Below are positions 9,143 to 16,788 of a DNA stretch of 64,000 bases, in pieces. The position numbers were made by a program, and so were the translations under genes. This DNA is from Runella sp. (lineage in GTDB: Bacteria; Bacteroidota; Bacteroidia; Cytophagales; Spirosomataceae). Where the stretch lies: the NCBI RefSeq assembly GCF_027484545.1, contig NZ_JAIXST010000134.1, forward strand, positions 1-64,000. The letters are read 5' to 3'. Below the pieces are notes generated by a model, which worked only from the letters and a program-made list of their open reading frames with translations, was not told the DNA's origin and did not search any database. The first letter of the stretch is position 1. The number at the start of each line of letters is the position of its first letter.

Positions 9143-9478
9143 ATGAGTGCATTTTCAGAGGTTATAGAAAAATCCATTGAGCAATTAAGCGGTATCGGAG
9201 TAGGTGCAGACGAAGCCCTTTTGACTGCCGTAGCCAAAGGATTAGGTCCTTCCATTTACAATCAGGATTCATCTTTAGTAGCTGCATCAGACCAAGAAGA
9301 ATTGGATCGGGTGAAAACTAACTTTTTAATTGGCAAATTAGGTTTACCCGACGGTCCTGAATTGGATGCCGCTATTGCCGAAACTGTCGCATCGCTCAAA
9401 GGAATCAACCGAAAATTACGCGTGGTATTTTATTACCTATTGGTAAAGAAATTTGGCAAAGAATCTATCTATGCTTAA
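9143..9478 (+). CDS. DUF2853 family protein
   Basis: A 111-residue, mostly alpha-helical cytoplasmic protein. The sequence (GVGADEALLTAVAKGLGPSIYN, then FLIGKLGL and a basic C-terminal helix VVFYYLLVKKFGK) matches the DUF2853 family as I remember it. No enzymatic motif is present and no function is known. It is separated by 82 bases from the upstream gene and is followed by a strong bidirectional terminator. Confidence 0.75.
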   Translation: MSAFSEVIEKSIEQLSGIGVGADEALLTAVAKGLGPSIYNQDSSLVAASDQEELDRVKTNFLIGKLGLPDGPELDAAIAETVASLKGINRKLRVVFYYLLVKKFGKESIYA

Positions 9479-9492
9479 TACCACTACATTCT

Positions 9493-9537
9493 AAAACACA
9501 GAAGCCGGCTTTTTGAAAAAGTCGGCTTCTGTGTTTT
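9493..9537. terminator. bidirectional rho-independent terminator
   Basis: A 15-bp perfect stem (AAAACACAGAAGCCG and complement) with a further self-complementary CTTTTTGAAAAAG in the loop sits between two convergent genes. A- and T-runs on the two sides let it work in both directions. Confidence 0.85.
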
Positions 9538-9556
9538 ACATCCAATTGCGTTATGT

Positions 9557-11113
9557 CTATTCTTCTTCCTCTGTCAAGACATTAAACTGAAAGGCAAGCG
9601 GGTCAAAATTGTCTAACAATTTTTGGATGAACGTACTGTCGTTCAAGTAAAAATTCAAAAAATTTTCGCTTCGTTCCTGTAAACCTCCACTCGGAAAAAG
9701 TTTGGCCTTTAACCCCAGCAATTGATTAATTTCCGTTTCATGATTTCGTTCTTCCGCTTTTTGGAGCTTTTTTTCTACATTCTCCAACGTATTGATAACC
9801 TTCGTTTTCTCGGCATTAACAGCGCCTTCCAACGTTTTGTCGATTACAATGGCTTTTCGGAGAATATCATTGAAAATTTGCTCAATCGCTTGCCTTTCCT
9901 GAGTTAGTTCGAGCGAAATCGTCGAAGCTTTTTCAACAAACGATTTCCGTAAACGTACATCATCCCAAAATAAATTCTCCACCGTTACGCCCAGTTTTTC
10001 GGCCCGCTTGCTGCTGGCCGCGTTGATGTACAGCGCAAAATTACGGGGTAACAATAACGGGAAAGGTACTGAAAAATGGTCAAATACGCCCTTTAACTGC
10101 ATCCAATACGGCACTTCGGACGGACCGCCAATGTAGGCTAAGTTGGGAAGAAGTATCTCCTGATAAAGCGGCCGAAGCACCACGTTAGGGCTAAATCGTT
10201 CGGGGTGTTGACGGGCAGTCTCCAGAATCTCGGTTTCTAAAAACTTTAAATCTGTATTCAACACTTGGTAGGAAGTTCCCTCTTTTACGATTCGTTCACG
10301 AACGCCGTCTTCCAGGTAAAAAAGGTTTATTTCCCGCGGAGTAATTTGCGTATGATACCCTAACGCCTCAATTTGCGACGTAGTATCGGTAACCAGTCCA
10401 TGTGCTGTTGACCGAGTAAGTTCTTCTTCGATGACGGGTAAAAAGAGTCTTTTTAAATCAGCATCATCCCCGTCAATACAGACCAAACCTTCGTTGCCAA
10501 ACAAATCGTTCATGTAGCAACGTACCGCATCGGCCAATTTATCGTGCTTTAGATAAGCCTTCTCAAAAAGGGGTAATTTTTCGGGTAAAATTTTGAGTGC
10601 CTCGCCCAATTCGCGGGGATTCATACGGCCCACGGCACCCTTTTGCTGCGTTTGCCACGTATATTTTTTACCAAACAAATTGAAATAGCTGATTTCTTCA
10701 AAATCGTGGTCCTCTGTAGCCATCCAATATACAGGCACAAAGTTAGAGTCGGGATAAGCCTCCTTTAATTTACGCGCTAAATTGATGGTAGTGACAATTT
10801 TATAAATCACGTACAATGGTCCCGTAAAAATATTCAACTGATGCCCCGTAGTCACAGTAAACGTATTGGATTGTTCCAAAACCGACAAATCAGGACTGTT
10901 CTTCAAGTGCTTATATTGACGTTTAAGCACTTTCACCAGCATACTTCTGTCTACATGAGCATCCGATTTTTTTTGCTGTATTTGCTTTTCAAAATTGTTG
11001 AGGGTAGGAAAATGTCCGTAAAAAGGCTGAAGTTGTTCTTTTTGGGAAATATAATCTAAAAAAAGAGGAGGGAATGCGCCCGTGGCGGTAAGTGGTAAGG
11101 GTTGACAGTGCAT
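9557..11113 (-). CDS. bshC: bacillithiol biosynthesis cysteine-adding enzyme BshC
   Basis: Adds L-cysteine to glucosaminyl-malate in the last step of bacillithiol synthesis, giving the low-molecular-weight thiol used by many Bacteroidota instead of glutathione; cytoplasmic. Family signatures are clear: TTGHQLNIFTGPLY (about residue 90), PVYWMATEDHDFEE (about 130), FNLFGKKYTW, GGPSEVPYW (about 330), and a long coiled-coil in the C-terminal third (about 400-480). The length of 518 residues is usual for the family. It stands alone; bshA and bshB are not in the window. Confidence 0.95.
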   Translation of the reverse strand: MHCQPLPLTATGAFPPLFLDYISQKEQLQPFYGHFPTLNNFEKQIQQKKSDAHVDRSMLVKVLKRQYKHLKNSPDLSVLEQSNTFTVTTGHQLNIFTGPLYVIYKIVTTINLARKLKEAYPDSNFVPVYWMATEDHDFEEISYFNLFGKKYTWQTQQKGAVGRMNPRELGEALKILPEKLPLFEKAYLKHDKLADAVRCYMNDLFGNEGLVCIDGDDADLKRLFLPVIEEELTRSTAHGLVTDTTSQIEALGYHTQITPREINLFYLEDGVRERIVKEGTSYQVLNTDLKFLETEILETARQHPERFSPNVVLRPLYQEILLPNLAYIGGPSEVPYWMQLKGVFDHFSVPFPLLLPRNFALYINAASSKRAEKLGVTVENLFWDDVRLRKSFVEKASTISLELTQERQAIEQIFNDILRKAIVIDKTLEGAVNAEKTKVINTLENVEKKLQKAEERNHETEINQLLGLKAKLFPSGGLQERSENFLNFYLNDSTFIQKLLDNFDPLAFQFNVLTEEEE

Positions 11114-11218
11114 AGATATGTTTGAAATTAGGCTTTGGGGGCTAAAGGTTCAACGCTGAATGGGTCTGATTTCTATTGTCTCAAAACTTAAACGAAACGA
11201 CCCGTCCTAAAGTTTCCC

Positions 11219-11226
11219 TATCTTTG
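11219..11226 (+). promoter_or_regulatory. -7 element TATCTTTG
   Basis: Exact match to TAnnTTTG, 35 bases before the TTG start of the glycosyltransferase gene and facing it. The gene divergently oriented (bshC) begins about 105 bases upstream. Confidence 0.55.
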
Positions 11227-11261
11227 CAAACTCCTACTTGTAACTCTCAAACCGCAAACTT

Positions 11262-11945
11262 TTGAACATCATTGTCATCATTCCCGCCTACAACGAAGAA
11301 GCCGCTATTGGAGAAGTTATCGCCGAAATTCCAAAAGAATGGGTGCGAGAAATTGTAGTAGCCGACAATCGCTCTACCGACCAAACGGCAGCCCGCGCCC
11401 GAGAAGCAGGAGCTACTGTAGTTTATGAGCCTCTTCCTGCCTATGGGCGAGCATGTTTGCGGGGAATAACATACATTAAATCATTGCTTGTTCCGCCAGA
11501 TATTGTTGTTTTTGTGGATGGAGATCACTCCGACTATCCCGAACAGCTCCCCGAACTGGTCAAACCTATCCTTGAAGAAGGCTACGATATGGTGATTGGC
11601 TCGCGGGCATTAGGAAAACGTGAACGCGGTTCGATGACACCTCAGCAGGTTTTTGGCAATTGGCTCGCCACGCTCTTGATGCGTTTGCTCTACGGAGTTC
11701 ATTATACTGATTTAGGGCCTTTTCGAGCCATAAAATGGGATAAATTACTGGCATTGGATATGCAGGACACTACCTATGGCTGGACAGTAGAAATGCAACT
11801 GAAAGCCGCCAAACAACGCATGAAAACCACCGAAGTGCCCGTACATTACCGAAAACGCATTGGCTTTTCCAAAATTTCGGGTACCGCCAAAGGAGTTGTA
11901 TTGGCCGGATACAAGATCATCACGACAATTTTCAAGTATTGGTAA
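11262..11945 (+). CDS. glycosyltransferase family 2, dolichol-phosphate mannosyltransferase-like
   Basis: GT-A fold transferase that moves a sugar from a nucleotide-sugar, often to a polyprenyl phosphate or an envelope glycan. The nucleotide-binding start IIVIIPAYNEE, the sugar-binding ADNRSTDQT, the metal-binding FVDGDHSDYPEQ (DxD-like) and the acceptor-loop VIGSRALG are in order. At 227 residues it is the soluble catalytic domain only, without the C-terminal membrane helices of full DPM1-type proteins. Translation begins at a TTG immediately before the first beta strand, because no upstream ATG exists. The acceptor is unknown. Confidence 0.88.
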   Translation: MNIIVIIPAYNEEAAIGEVIAEIPKEWVREIVVADNRSTDQTAARAREAGATVVYEPLPAYGRACLRGITYIKSLLVPPDIVVFVDGDHSDYPEQLPELVKPILEEGYDMVIGSRALGKRERGSMTPQQVFGNWLATLLMRLLYGVHYTDLGPFRAIKWDKLLALDMQDTTYGWTVEMQLKAAKQRMKTTEVPVHYRKRIGFSKISGTAKGVVLAGYKIITTIFKYW

Positions 11946-11973
11946 ACGGGACAAGTTTCTAAGGATTATCTTG

Positions 11974-11981
11974 TAATTTTG
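11974..11981 (+). promoter_or_regulatory. -7 element TAATTTTG
   Basis: Match to TAnnTTTG ending 17 bases before the start of the DUF4160 reading frame. Confidence 0.45.
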
Positions 11982-11998
11982 CGGAAAATTTAAAAGCG

Positions 11999-12267
11999 AT
12001 GCCTGTTATTTCAATGTTTTATGGCTTAATTGTTTCGTTGTATTATTTCGACAACAAACAACATCATTTACCTCATATTCATGTTAGTTATAGCGGGATG
12101 GAAGCGGTTTTCTCCATTGAGACAGGTGAATTGATTGATGGTAATTTACCGAGGTCCAAAACAAAGTTAGTGAAGCTTGGATAGAGTTACGCCGTGAGGA
12201 TTTAATGGCCGACTGGCAATTAGCAGTCAATGGACAAAGAATTTTCCCAATAGACCCTTTAAAATAA
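11999..12267 (+). pseudogene. DUF4160 family protein, frameshifted
   Basis: The first 57 codons read MPVISMFYGLIVSLYYFDNK, then HHLPHIHVSYSG and a segment ending KTKLV, typical of DUF4160. The frame then ends at TAG 12182. In the -1 frame, from about base 12172, the normal family ending resumes (EAWIELRREDLMADWQLAVNG to IDPLK) and stops at 12267. One missing base near 12170 explains the break. It is followed 7 bases later by a DUF2442 gene, the usual partner of DUF4160. The pair has been suggested to be toxin-antitoxin-like, but that is not established. A sequencing error or a programmed frameshift are alternatives. Confidence 0.75.
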
Positions 12268-12274
12268 AACGAAT

Positions 12275-12511
12275 GTGAATCCGAGAGTCATAAAAGTTAA
12301 ACCACTGGAAAATCATGAGTTAGAACTTCTTTTTTCTAACCACGAAACCCGTATTTTCGACATAAAACCTTACTTAATCAAAGGTATTTTCTCAGAATTG
12401 GCTGATGAAACTGTATTCAATTCAGTAAAGTCTTTCAATGGAACAGTTGTATGGAGCAACGAGCTCGACTTTTGCCCGGATACCTTGTATATTGACAGTG
12501 TAAAAAAATAA
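12275..12511 (+). CDS. DUF2442 family protein
   Basis: A 78-residue protein with the DUF2442 pattern: VIKVKPLENHELELLFSN, RIFDIKPYLIKGIFSEL, then SFNGTVVWSNELDFCPDTLY. It is a small beta-rich domain found beside DUF4160 in many genomes, and it directly follows the broken DUF4160 gene here. It starts at GTG. The molecular role is unknown; a regulatory or antitoxin role for the pair is only a guess from pairing. Confidence 0.8.
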   Translation: MNPRVIKVKPLENHELELLFSNHETRIFDIKPYLIKGIFSELADETVFNSVKSFNGTVVWSNELDFCPDTLYIDSVKK

Positions 12512-12548
12512 TTGCGAATCGTATTCTAAAAATCAACAGTAAGAAAAA

Positions 12549-12800
12549 ATGTCCCAACGCATTATAATAGACGTTCTTGGCTGGGTGGGTTCTGTCCTTG
12601 TGGTAGGTGCGTATGCCCTCAACATCAGCGGTAAAATTCATCACAGCTCCAAATTGTATCTGTGGGCCAATTTGGCAGGCAGTGCTTTTCTGATTTTTAA
12701 TACGCTTTTTTACGGAGCCATTCCCTCGGCTGTCGTTAATATTATTTGGGTAGGAATTGCCCTTTGGGGAATGGCGAAGAGACAGGCCAAACCTCAATAA
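12549..12800 (+). CDS. small integral membrane protein (CBU_0592-like)
   Basis: An 83-residue protein with three predicted membrane helices (about residues 5-25, 33-52 and 56-74) and a short basic tail (MAKRQAKPQ). The pattern GWVGSVLVVGAYALN, then LYLWANLAGSAFLIFNTLFYG, fits a widespread small membrane family named after Coxiella CBU_0592; function unknown. It lies 44 bases upstream of the aspartokinase gene and may be co-transcribed. Confidence 0.7.
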   Translation: MSQRIIIDVLGWVGSVLVVGAYALNISGKIHHSSKLYLWANLAGSAFLIFNTLFYGAIPSAVVNIIWVGIALWGMAKRQAKPQ

Positions 12801-12844
12801 ATAAGAATAGTCACAAATTCATCAATTACTAATTATTTATAAAA

Positions 12845-14203
12845 ATGCAAGTTTGGAAATTTGGCGGAACGTCGGTGGGAAAACCCGAACGGATGCACTC
12901 AATCAGAACACTTATAACGGACGATAGCGGACGCAAAATAGTGGTATTGTCGGCCTTATCAGGTACGACCAATGCGTTGATTTCGATGGGAGAATCGGCA
13001 AAAGCCAACAACGATGCCGAAGTTCAGGAAAAAATAGAAGCTTTGAAAGCGCATTACGATGCGTTTATCAAGGAATTATACAGTACCGAAGAGAGTCTTA
13101 CCAAGGGGCAAACGATTGTTGATAACGAATTCAGTTTCATTCGTTCAGTCTTAAAAAGTCGTCCTTTTACGCTCAAACAAGACAAAGAACTGGTTGCGCA
13201 GGGTGAAATCATGAGTACGCAGTTGTTTCAAGCGTATTTGGAAGAACAAGGCGAAAGTTCGGTGTTGTTACCGGCCCTTGATTTTATGCGCATTGATACC
13301 GATGGCGAACCAGAATTGGAAACCATTGAGCAGCTTTTGAGCGATATGCTAAGTCAACAAGCCGACAAACAACTCATTATCACCCAAGGGTTTATTTGTC
13401 GCAATCCGCGCGGTGAAGTGGATAACCTCAAGCGCGGAGGGTCAGACTATACAGCTTCGCTGATTGGTGGAGCGATTCGTGCTGAAGAAATCCAAATCTG
13501 GACCGATATTGACGGAATGCACAACAACGACCCCCGCATCGTAAAACGTACTTTCCCAATTCGCGAGTTGACTTTTGAAGAAGCCGCAGAACTGGCGTAT
13601 TTCGGGGCAAAAATTTTACACCCAAGTACGATCACTCCCGCTAAACAACGCGGCGTGCCGGTTCGTCTGAAAAACACCATGGAACCGCAGGCATTTGGTA
13701 CCCTCATCGCAACGACCACTACCGACCGCGAAATCAAAGCCATTGCGGCCAAAGACGGCCTTACGGCGATTTATATCCATTCGACTCGTATGCTAAATGC
13801 GTACGGTTTCCTGCGTCGGGTATTTGAGATTTTTGAAAAATACAAAACACCGGTGGATATGATAACGACATCGGAAGTGTCGGTATCGGTTACGATTGAC
13901 AATGACACCAACTTGGCCGCAATCACGGCTGAATTGAGCGAAATCGCTGATTTGGAAGAACATGACCGCGATTTGTCCATCATCTGCATCGTAGGCGATT
14001 TCAAAGCCGATAAAGAAGGCATTGCCCTGAAAGTATTTGAAGCCATGAAACACATCCCGATTCGGATGATTTCGTATGGAGCCTCAGAGCACAATCTCTC
14101 GATTTTGGTTTGGTCCAAAGACAAAGCCGAAGCCCTCAACGTTCTCAACGAGCGCCTGTTTTATTACGAAGATGCGATGAAGACTATTTTCAGTGCGCAG
14201 TAA
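12845..14203 (+). CDS. lysC: aspartate kinase
   Basis: Phosphorylates aspartate with ATP, the first step toward lysine, threonine and methionine; cytoplasmic. The N-terminal kinase domain starts with VWKFGGTSVGKPERM; further motifs are GRKIVVLSALSGTTN, RGGSDYTASLIGGA and EIQIWTDIDGMHNNDPR. Two C-terminal ACT domains (about residues 300-445) carry feedback control. At 452 residues it is a monofunctional LysC-type enzyme, not fused to homoserine dehydrogenase. The only related gene seen in the window is the partial saccharopine dehydrogenase-like gene at the far end. A hairpin terminator follows directly. Confidence 0.95.
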   Translation: MQVWKFGGTSVGKPERMHSIRTLITDDSGRKIVVLSALSGTTNALISMGESAKANNDAEVQEKIEALKAHYDAFIKELYSTEESLTKGQTIVDNEFSFIRSVLKSRPFTLKQDKELVAQGEIMSTQLFQAYLEEQGESSVLLPALDFMRIDTDGEPELETIEQLLSDMLSQQADKQLIITQGFICRNPRGEVDNLKRGGSDYTASLIGGAIRAEEIQIWTDIDGMHNNDPRIVKRTFPIRELTFEEAAELAYFGAKILHPSTITPAKQRGVPVRLKNTMEPQAFGTLIATTTTDREIKAIAAKDGLTAIYIHSTRMLNAYGFLRRVFEIFEKYKTPVDMITTSEVSVSVTIDNDTNLAAITAELSEIADLEEHDRDLSIICIVGDFKADKEGIALKVFEAMKHIPIRMISYGASEHNLSILVWSKDKAEALNVLNERLFYYEDAMKTIFSAQ

Positions 14204-14222
14204 GTAGTATAGGAATCAGCAA

Positions 14223-14266
14223 AAATCGCCTCAAGAGCCAACGATGTGTTGATTTTGAGGCGATTT
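14223..14266 (+). terminator. rho-independent terminator after aspartate kinase
   Basis: A 12-bp perfect stem (AAATCGCCTCAA and complement) with a 20-base loop is followed by GTTTTA. It may also serve the convergent DUF5522 gene. Confidence 0.75.
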
Positions 14267-14305
14267 GTTTTATAAAAGTCCAACGGTCTTTCTAAAACCT
14301 AGCCA

Positions 14306-14566
<261 letters not shown>

Positions 14567-15838
14567 TCAAGTCAGTTTCACTCCAAACAGTTCTTTGGAG
14601 CGCAGCCATACCCACGTCACAATAACCATCGTCAGTCCGCCTCCTAAGAGCACAGAAGGCACCGTTCCCATCAATTTAGCCGCTAAACCTGACTCAAAAG
14701 CGCCGATTTCGTTGGAAGAACTGATGAAAACGCTGTTAACTGAAATGACGCGTCCGCGCATGTGGTCGGGAGGAACAACCTGTAAAATCGTCTGGCGAAT
14801 AACGACGCTGATGGCGTCAAAAGCGCCCGTCAAAAAGAGCATCAGAACGGATAACCAAAAGTTGGTGGAAACGGCAAAAACCAAGGTAGCCAAGCCAAAA
14901 CCGGCCACGGCAATGAGCATATTACGCCAAGCGTTTCGGGTAGGTGTATAGTAGGCGGTTGCGAAAATAGTCAACACCGCACCTACCGAGGGAGCCGCCC
15001 GCATAATACCGAGCCCTTCGGCCCCTACCTTTAGAATATCTTCGGCAAATACGGGTAAAATAGCAATGACCCCTCCAAAAAGGACCGCCGCTAAATCCAG
15101 CGAAGTAGCGTAAAAAAGAATTTTCTTTTCATACACAAATTTGATTCCTTCTTTGATGCTTTGCCAAACATCAATCGCAGGGCCCATTGTTTCAGGAATT
15201 GGTTTTTTAGAAATCATCGCCAAAAGCACCTGACCAATCATAAATAGAGCTACCACAACCCATAAGGTATTTATCAGGCCAAAATAGGCGTATAGAAATC
15301 CGGCAATCCCCGGTCCGGCAATGGCTCCCACCTGCCAAAACGTACTGCTCCACGTAGCCGCATTTGAGTACACCTCGCGGGGAGTCAAAAAAGCTTTCAA
15401 GGAAGATGATGCGGGGGAATAAAACCCTTTAGCAAACCCTATGGCAGCCAAAACTCCGTACACAGTCAAAAGCAGCGTAGTCGTAGAAAATTGCGAACGG
15501 TGCTCGGGATACATCACCCATATCAAACCCAATGAGCAACACAGGATTACACTTTGACTGATTTGCATAATCGTTCGTTTGTCTTTGCGATCAGCATAAT
15601 GTCCGCCAAACAACGCAATAGAAATATACGGGAGCGCTTCAGCCAAGCCAATGAATCCCAGAGAAAGTGGGTCGTGGGTGAGCTTATAAAGCTCATACCC
15701 AATCACTACCTCCTGAATCATGATAGCCGCTGTGGTGAGACTATTGGCCGTAATGAGGCTGACAAATTCGGGATAGCGCAGTGCTGCGTACGGGTCGGTG
15801 GGGATTGTTTTCAAAGCAAATTGATGATTTATCAGCAA
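14567..15838 (-). CDS. MFS transporter, EntS/MFS_3-like exporter
   Basis: A 423-residue inner membrane carrier with about 12 hydrophobic segments. The conserved loop 2-3 motif appears as GGHYADRKDKR (about residues 78-88). The layout matches the MFS_3 group, which includes the enterobactin exporter EntS and multidrug exporters. The substrate cannot be assigned: no siderophore synthesis gene lies nearby, so a drug or metabolite exporter is equally possible. The ATG start gives a cytoplasmic N-terminus of about 25 residues before the first helix. Confidence 0.85.
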   Translation of the reverse strand: MLINHQFALKTIPTDPYAALRYPEFVSLITANSLTTAAIMIQEVVIGYELYKLTHDPLSLGFIGLAEALPYISIALFGGHYADRKDKRTIMQISQSVILCCSLGLIWVMYPEHRSQFSTTTLLLTVYGVLAAIGFAKGFYSPASSSLKAFLTPREVYSNAATWSSTFWQVGAIAGPGIAGFLYAYFGLINTLWVVVALFMIGQVLLAMISKKPIPETMGPAIDVWQSIKEGIKFVYEKKILFYATSLDLAAVLFGGVIAILPVFAEDILKVGAEGLGIMRAAPSVGAVLTIFATAYYTPTRNAWRNMLIAVAGFGLATLVFAVSTNFWLSVLMLFLTGAFDAISVVIRQTILQVVPPDHMRGRVISVNSVFISSSNEIGAFESGLAAKLMGTVPSVLLGGGLTMVIVTWVWLRSKELFGVKLT

Positions 15839-15964
15839 AAGTACCTAAAAATTAAACCTAATTTGATTCGGTAAAGTTGCCGGAAGGTTCTAAAAAAGAA
15901 AAAGTGACTTTCAAGACAAGGTCCCAAAAATCACTTAAACCAAATGAAACTTAATGAAGGGTGG

Positions 15965-16708
15965 TTAATAATCAGCTAATTGAGTAATCTCTTTTACTTT
16001 GTCGGCCAGTTGCGCTACTTTCCCGATAACGATGATAGCAGGCGAACCAACGCCTTCGGCCTGAGCCAGTTGTAATATATTTTTCACCTTACCGGTTACG
16101 ATTTTTTCGTCGGGACGACTCCCGTTCTGAATGATAGCTACCGGCAAATCCATCTTACCCAATCGGGCAAAAGTTTCGACAATTTCGGGAAGTTTATGCA
16201 TTCCCATCAGGACTACGACGGTAGCAGATGATTGCGCTGCCAACGACAGGTCGTTTGATAGGCTATGGTCTTTGGTAGTACCCGTAATTACCCAAAAACT
16301 TTCGCTCATTCCCCGAGTCGTGAGTGGAATACCCGCCAACGCAGGAACTGCATAGCTACTCGATATGCCCGAAACAACCTCTACATCAATACCGTGACGC
16401 TCGGCGAATTCCAGTTCTTCGTAACCGCGTCCGAAAATAAACGGGTCACCCCCTTTGAGTCTAACTACATGTCCGTATTGCTGAGCATAGTCCACAATCA
16501 GGTGATTAATTACGTCTTGGTTACAGCTATGCTGTGCAAAGCGTTTTCCTACGTTGATAATCACGCAGTCAGGCTTGCAATAGTCCAATAATTCGGTACT
16601 CGCTAAGGCATCGTGTAACACCACATCGGCAGCTTTAAGCGCTTTGATGCCCTTTAGGGTTATTAAATCGGGATCGCCCGGCCCCGCACCAATCAAAGTA
16701 ACTTTCAT
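15965..16708 (-). CDS. cobA: uroporphyrinogen-III C-methyltransferase
   Basis: SAM-dependent enzyme methylating uroporphyrinogen III at C2 and C7 to precorrin-2, the branch point to sirohaem. Motifs: VTLIGAGPGDPDLITLKG at the N-terminus, DVVLHDALAS, GDPFIFGRGYEE (about residue 86) and GISSSYAVPALAGIPLT. The length of 247 residues is that of a stand-alone SUMT without the CysG oxidase/chelatase part. It lies immediately downstream of, and on the same strand as, a sirohaem-dependent reductase gene, so its job here is very likely sirohaem supply. Confidence 0.94.
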   Translation of the reverse strand: MKVTLIGAGPGDPDLITLKGIKALKAADVVLHDALASTELLDYCKPDCVIINVGKRFAQHSCNQDVINHLIVDYAQQYGHVVRLKGGDPFIFGRGYEELEFAERHGIDVEVVSGISSSYAVPALAGIPLTTRGMSESFWVITGTTKDHSLSNDLSLAAQSSATVVVLMGMHKLPEIVETFARLGKMDLPVAIIQNGSRPDEKIVTGKVKNILQLAQAEGVGSPAIIVIGKVAQLADKVKEITQLADY

Positions 16709-16788
16709 AAAATGTATTAAGTCACAAAGTATTGCATATCAGAAGGAATAAAATTCTCACTACTGACTACTCAATGCTAACTACTGTT

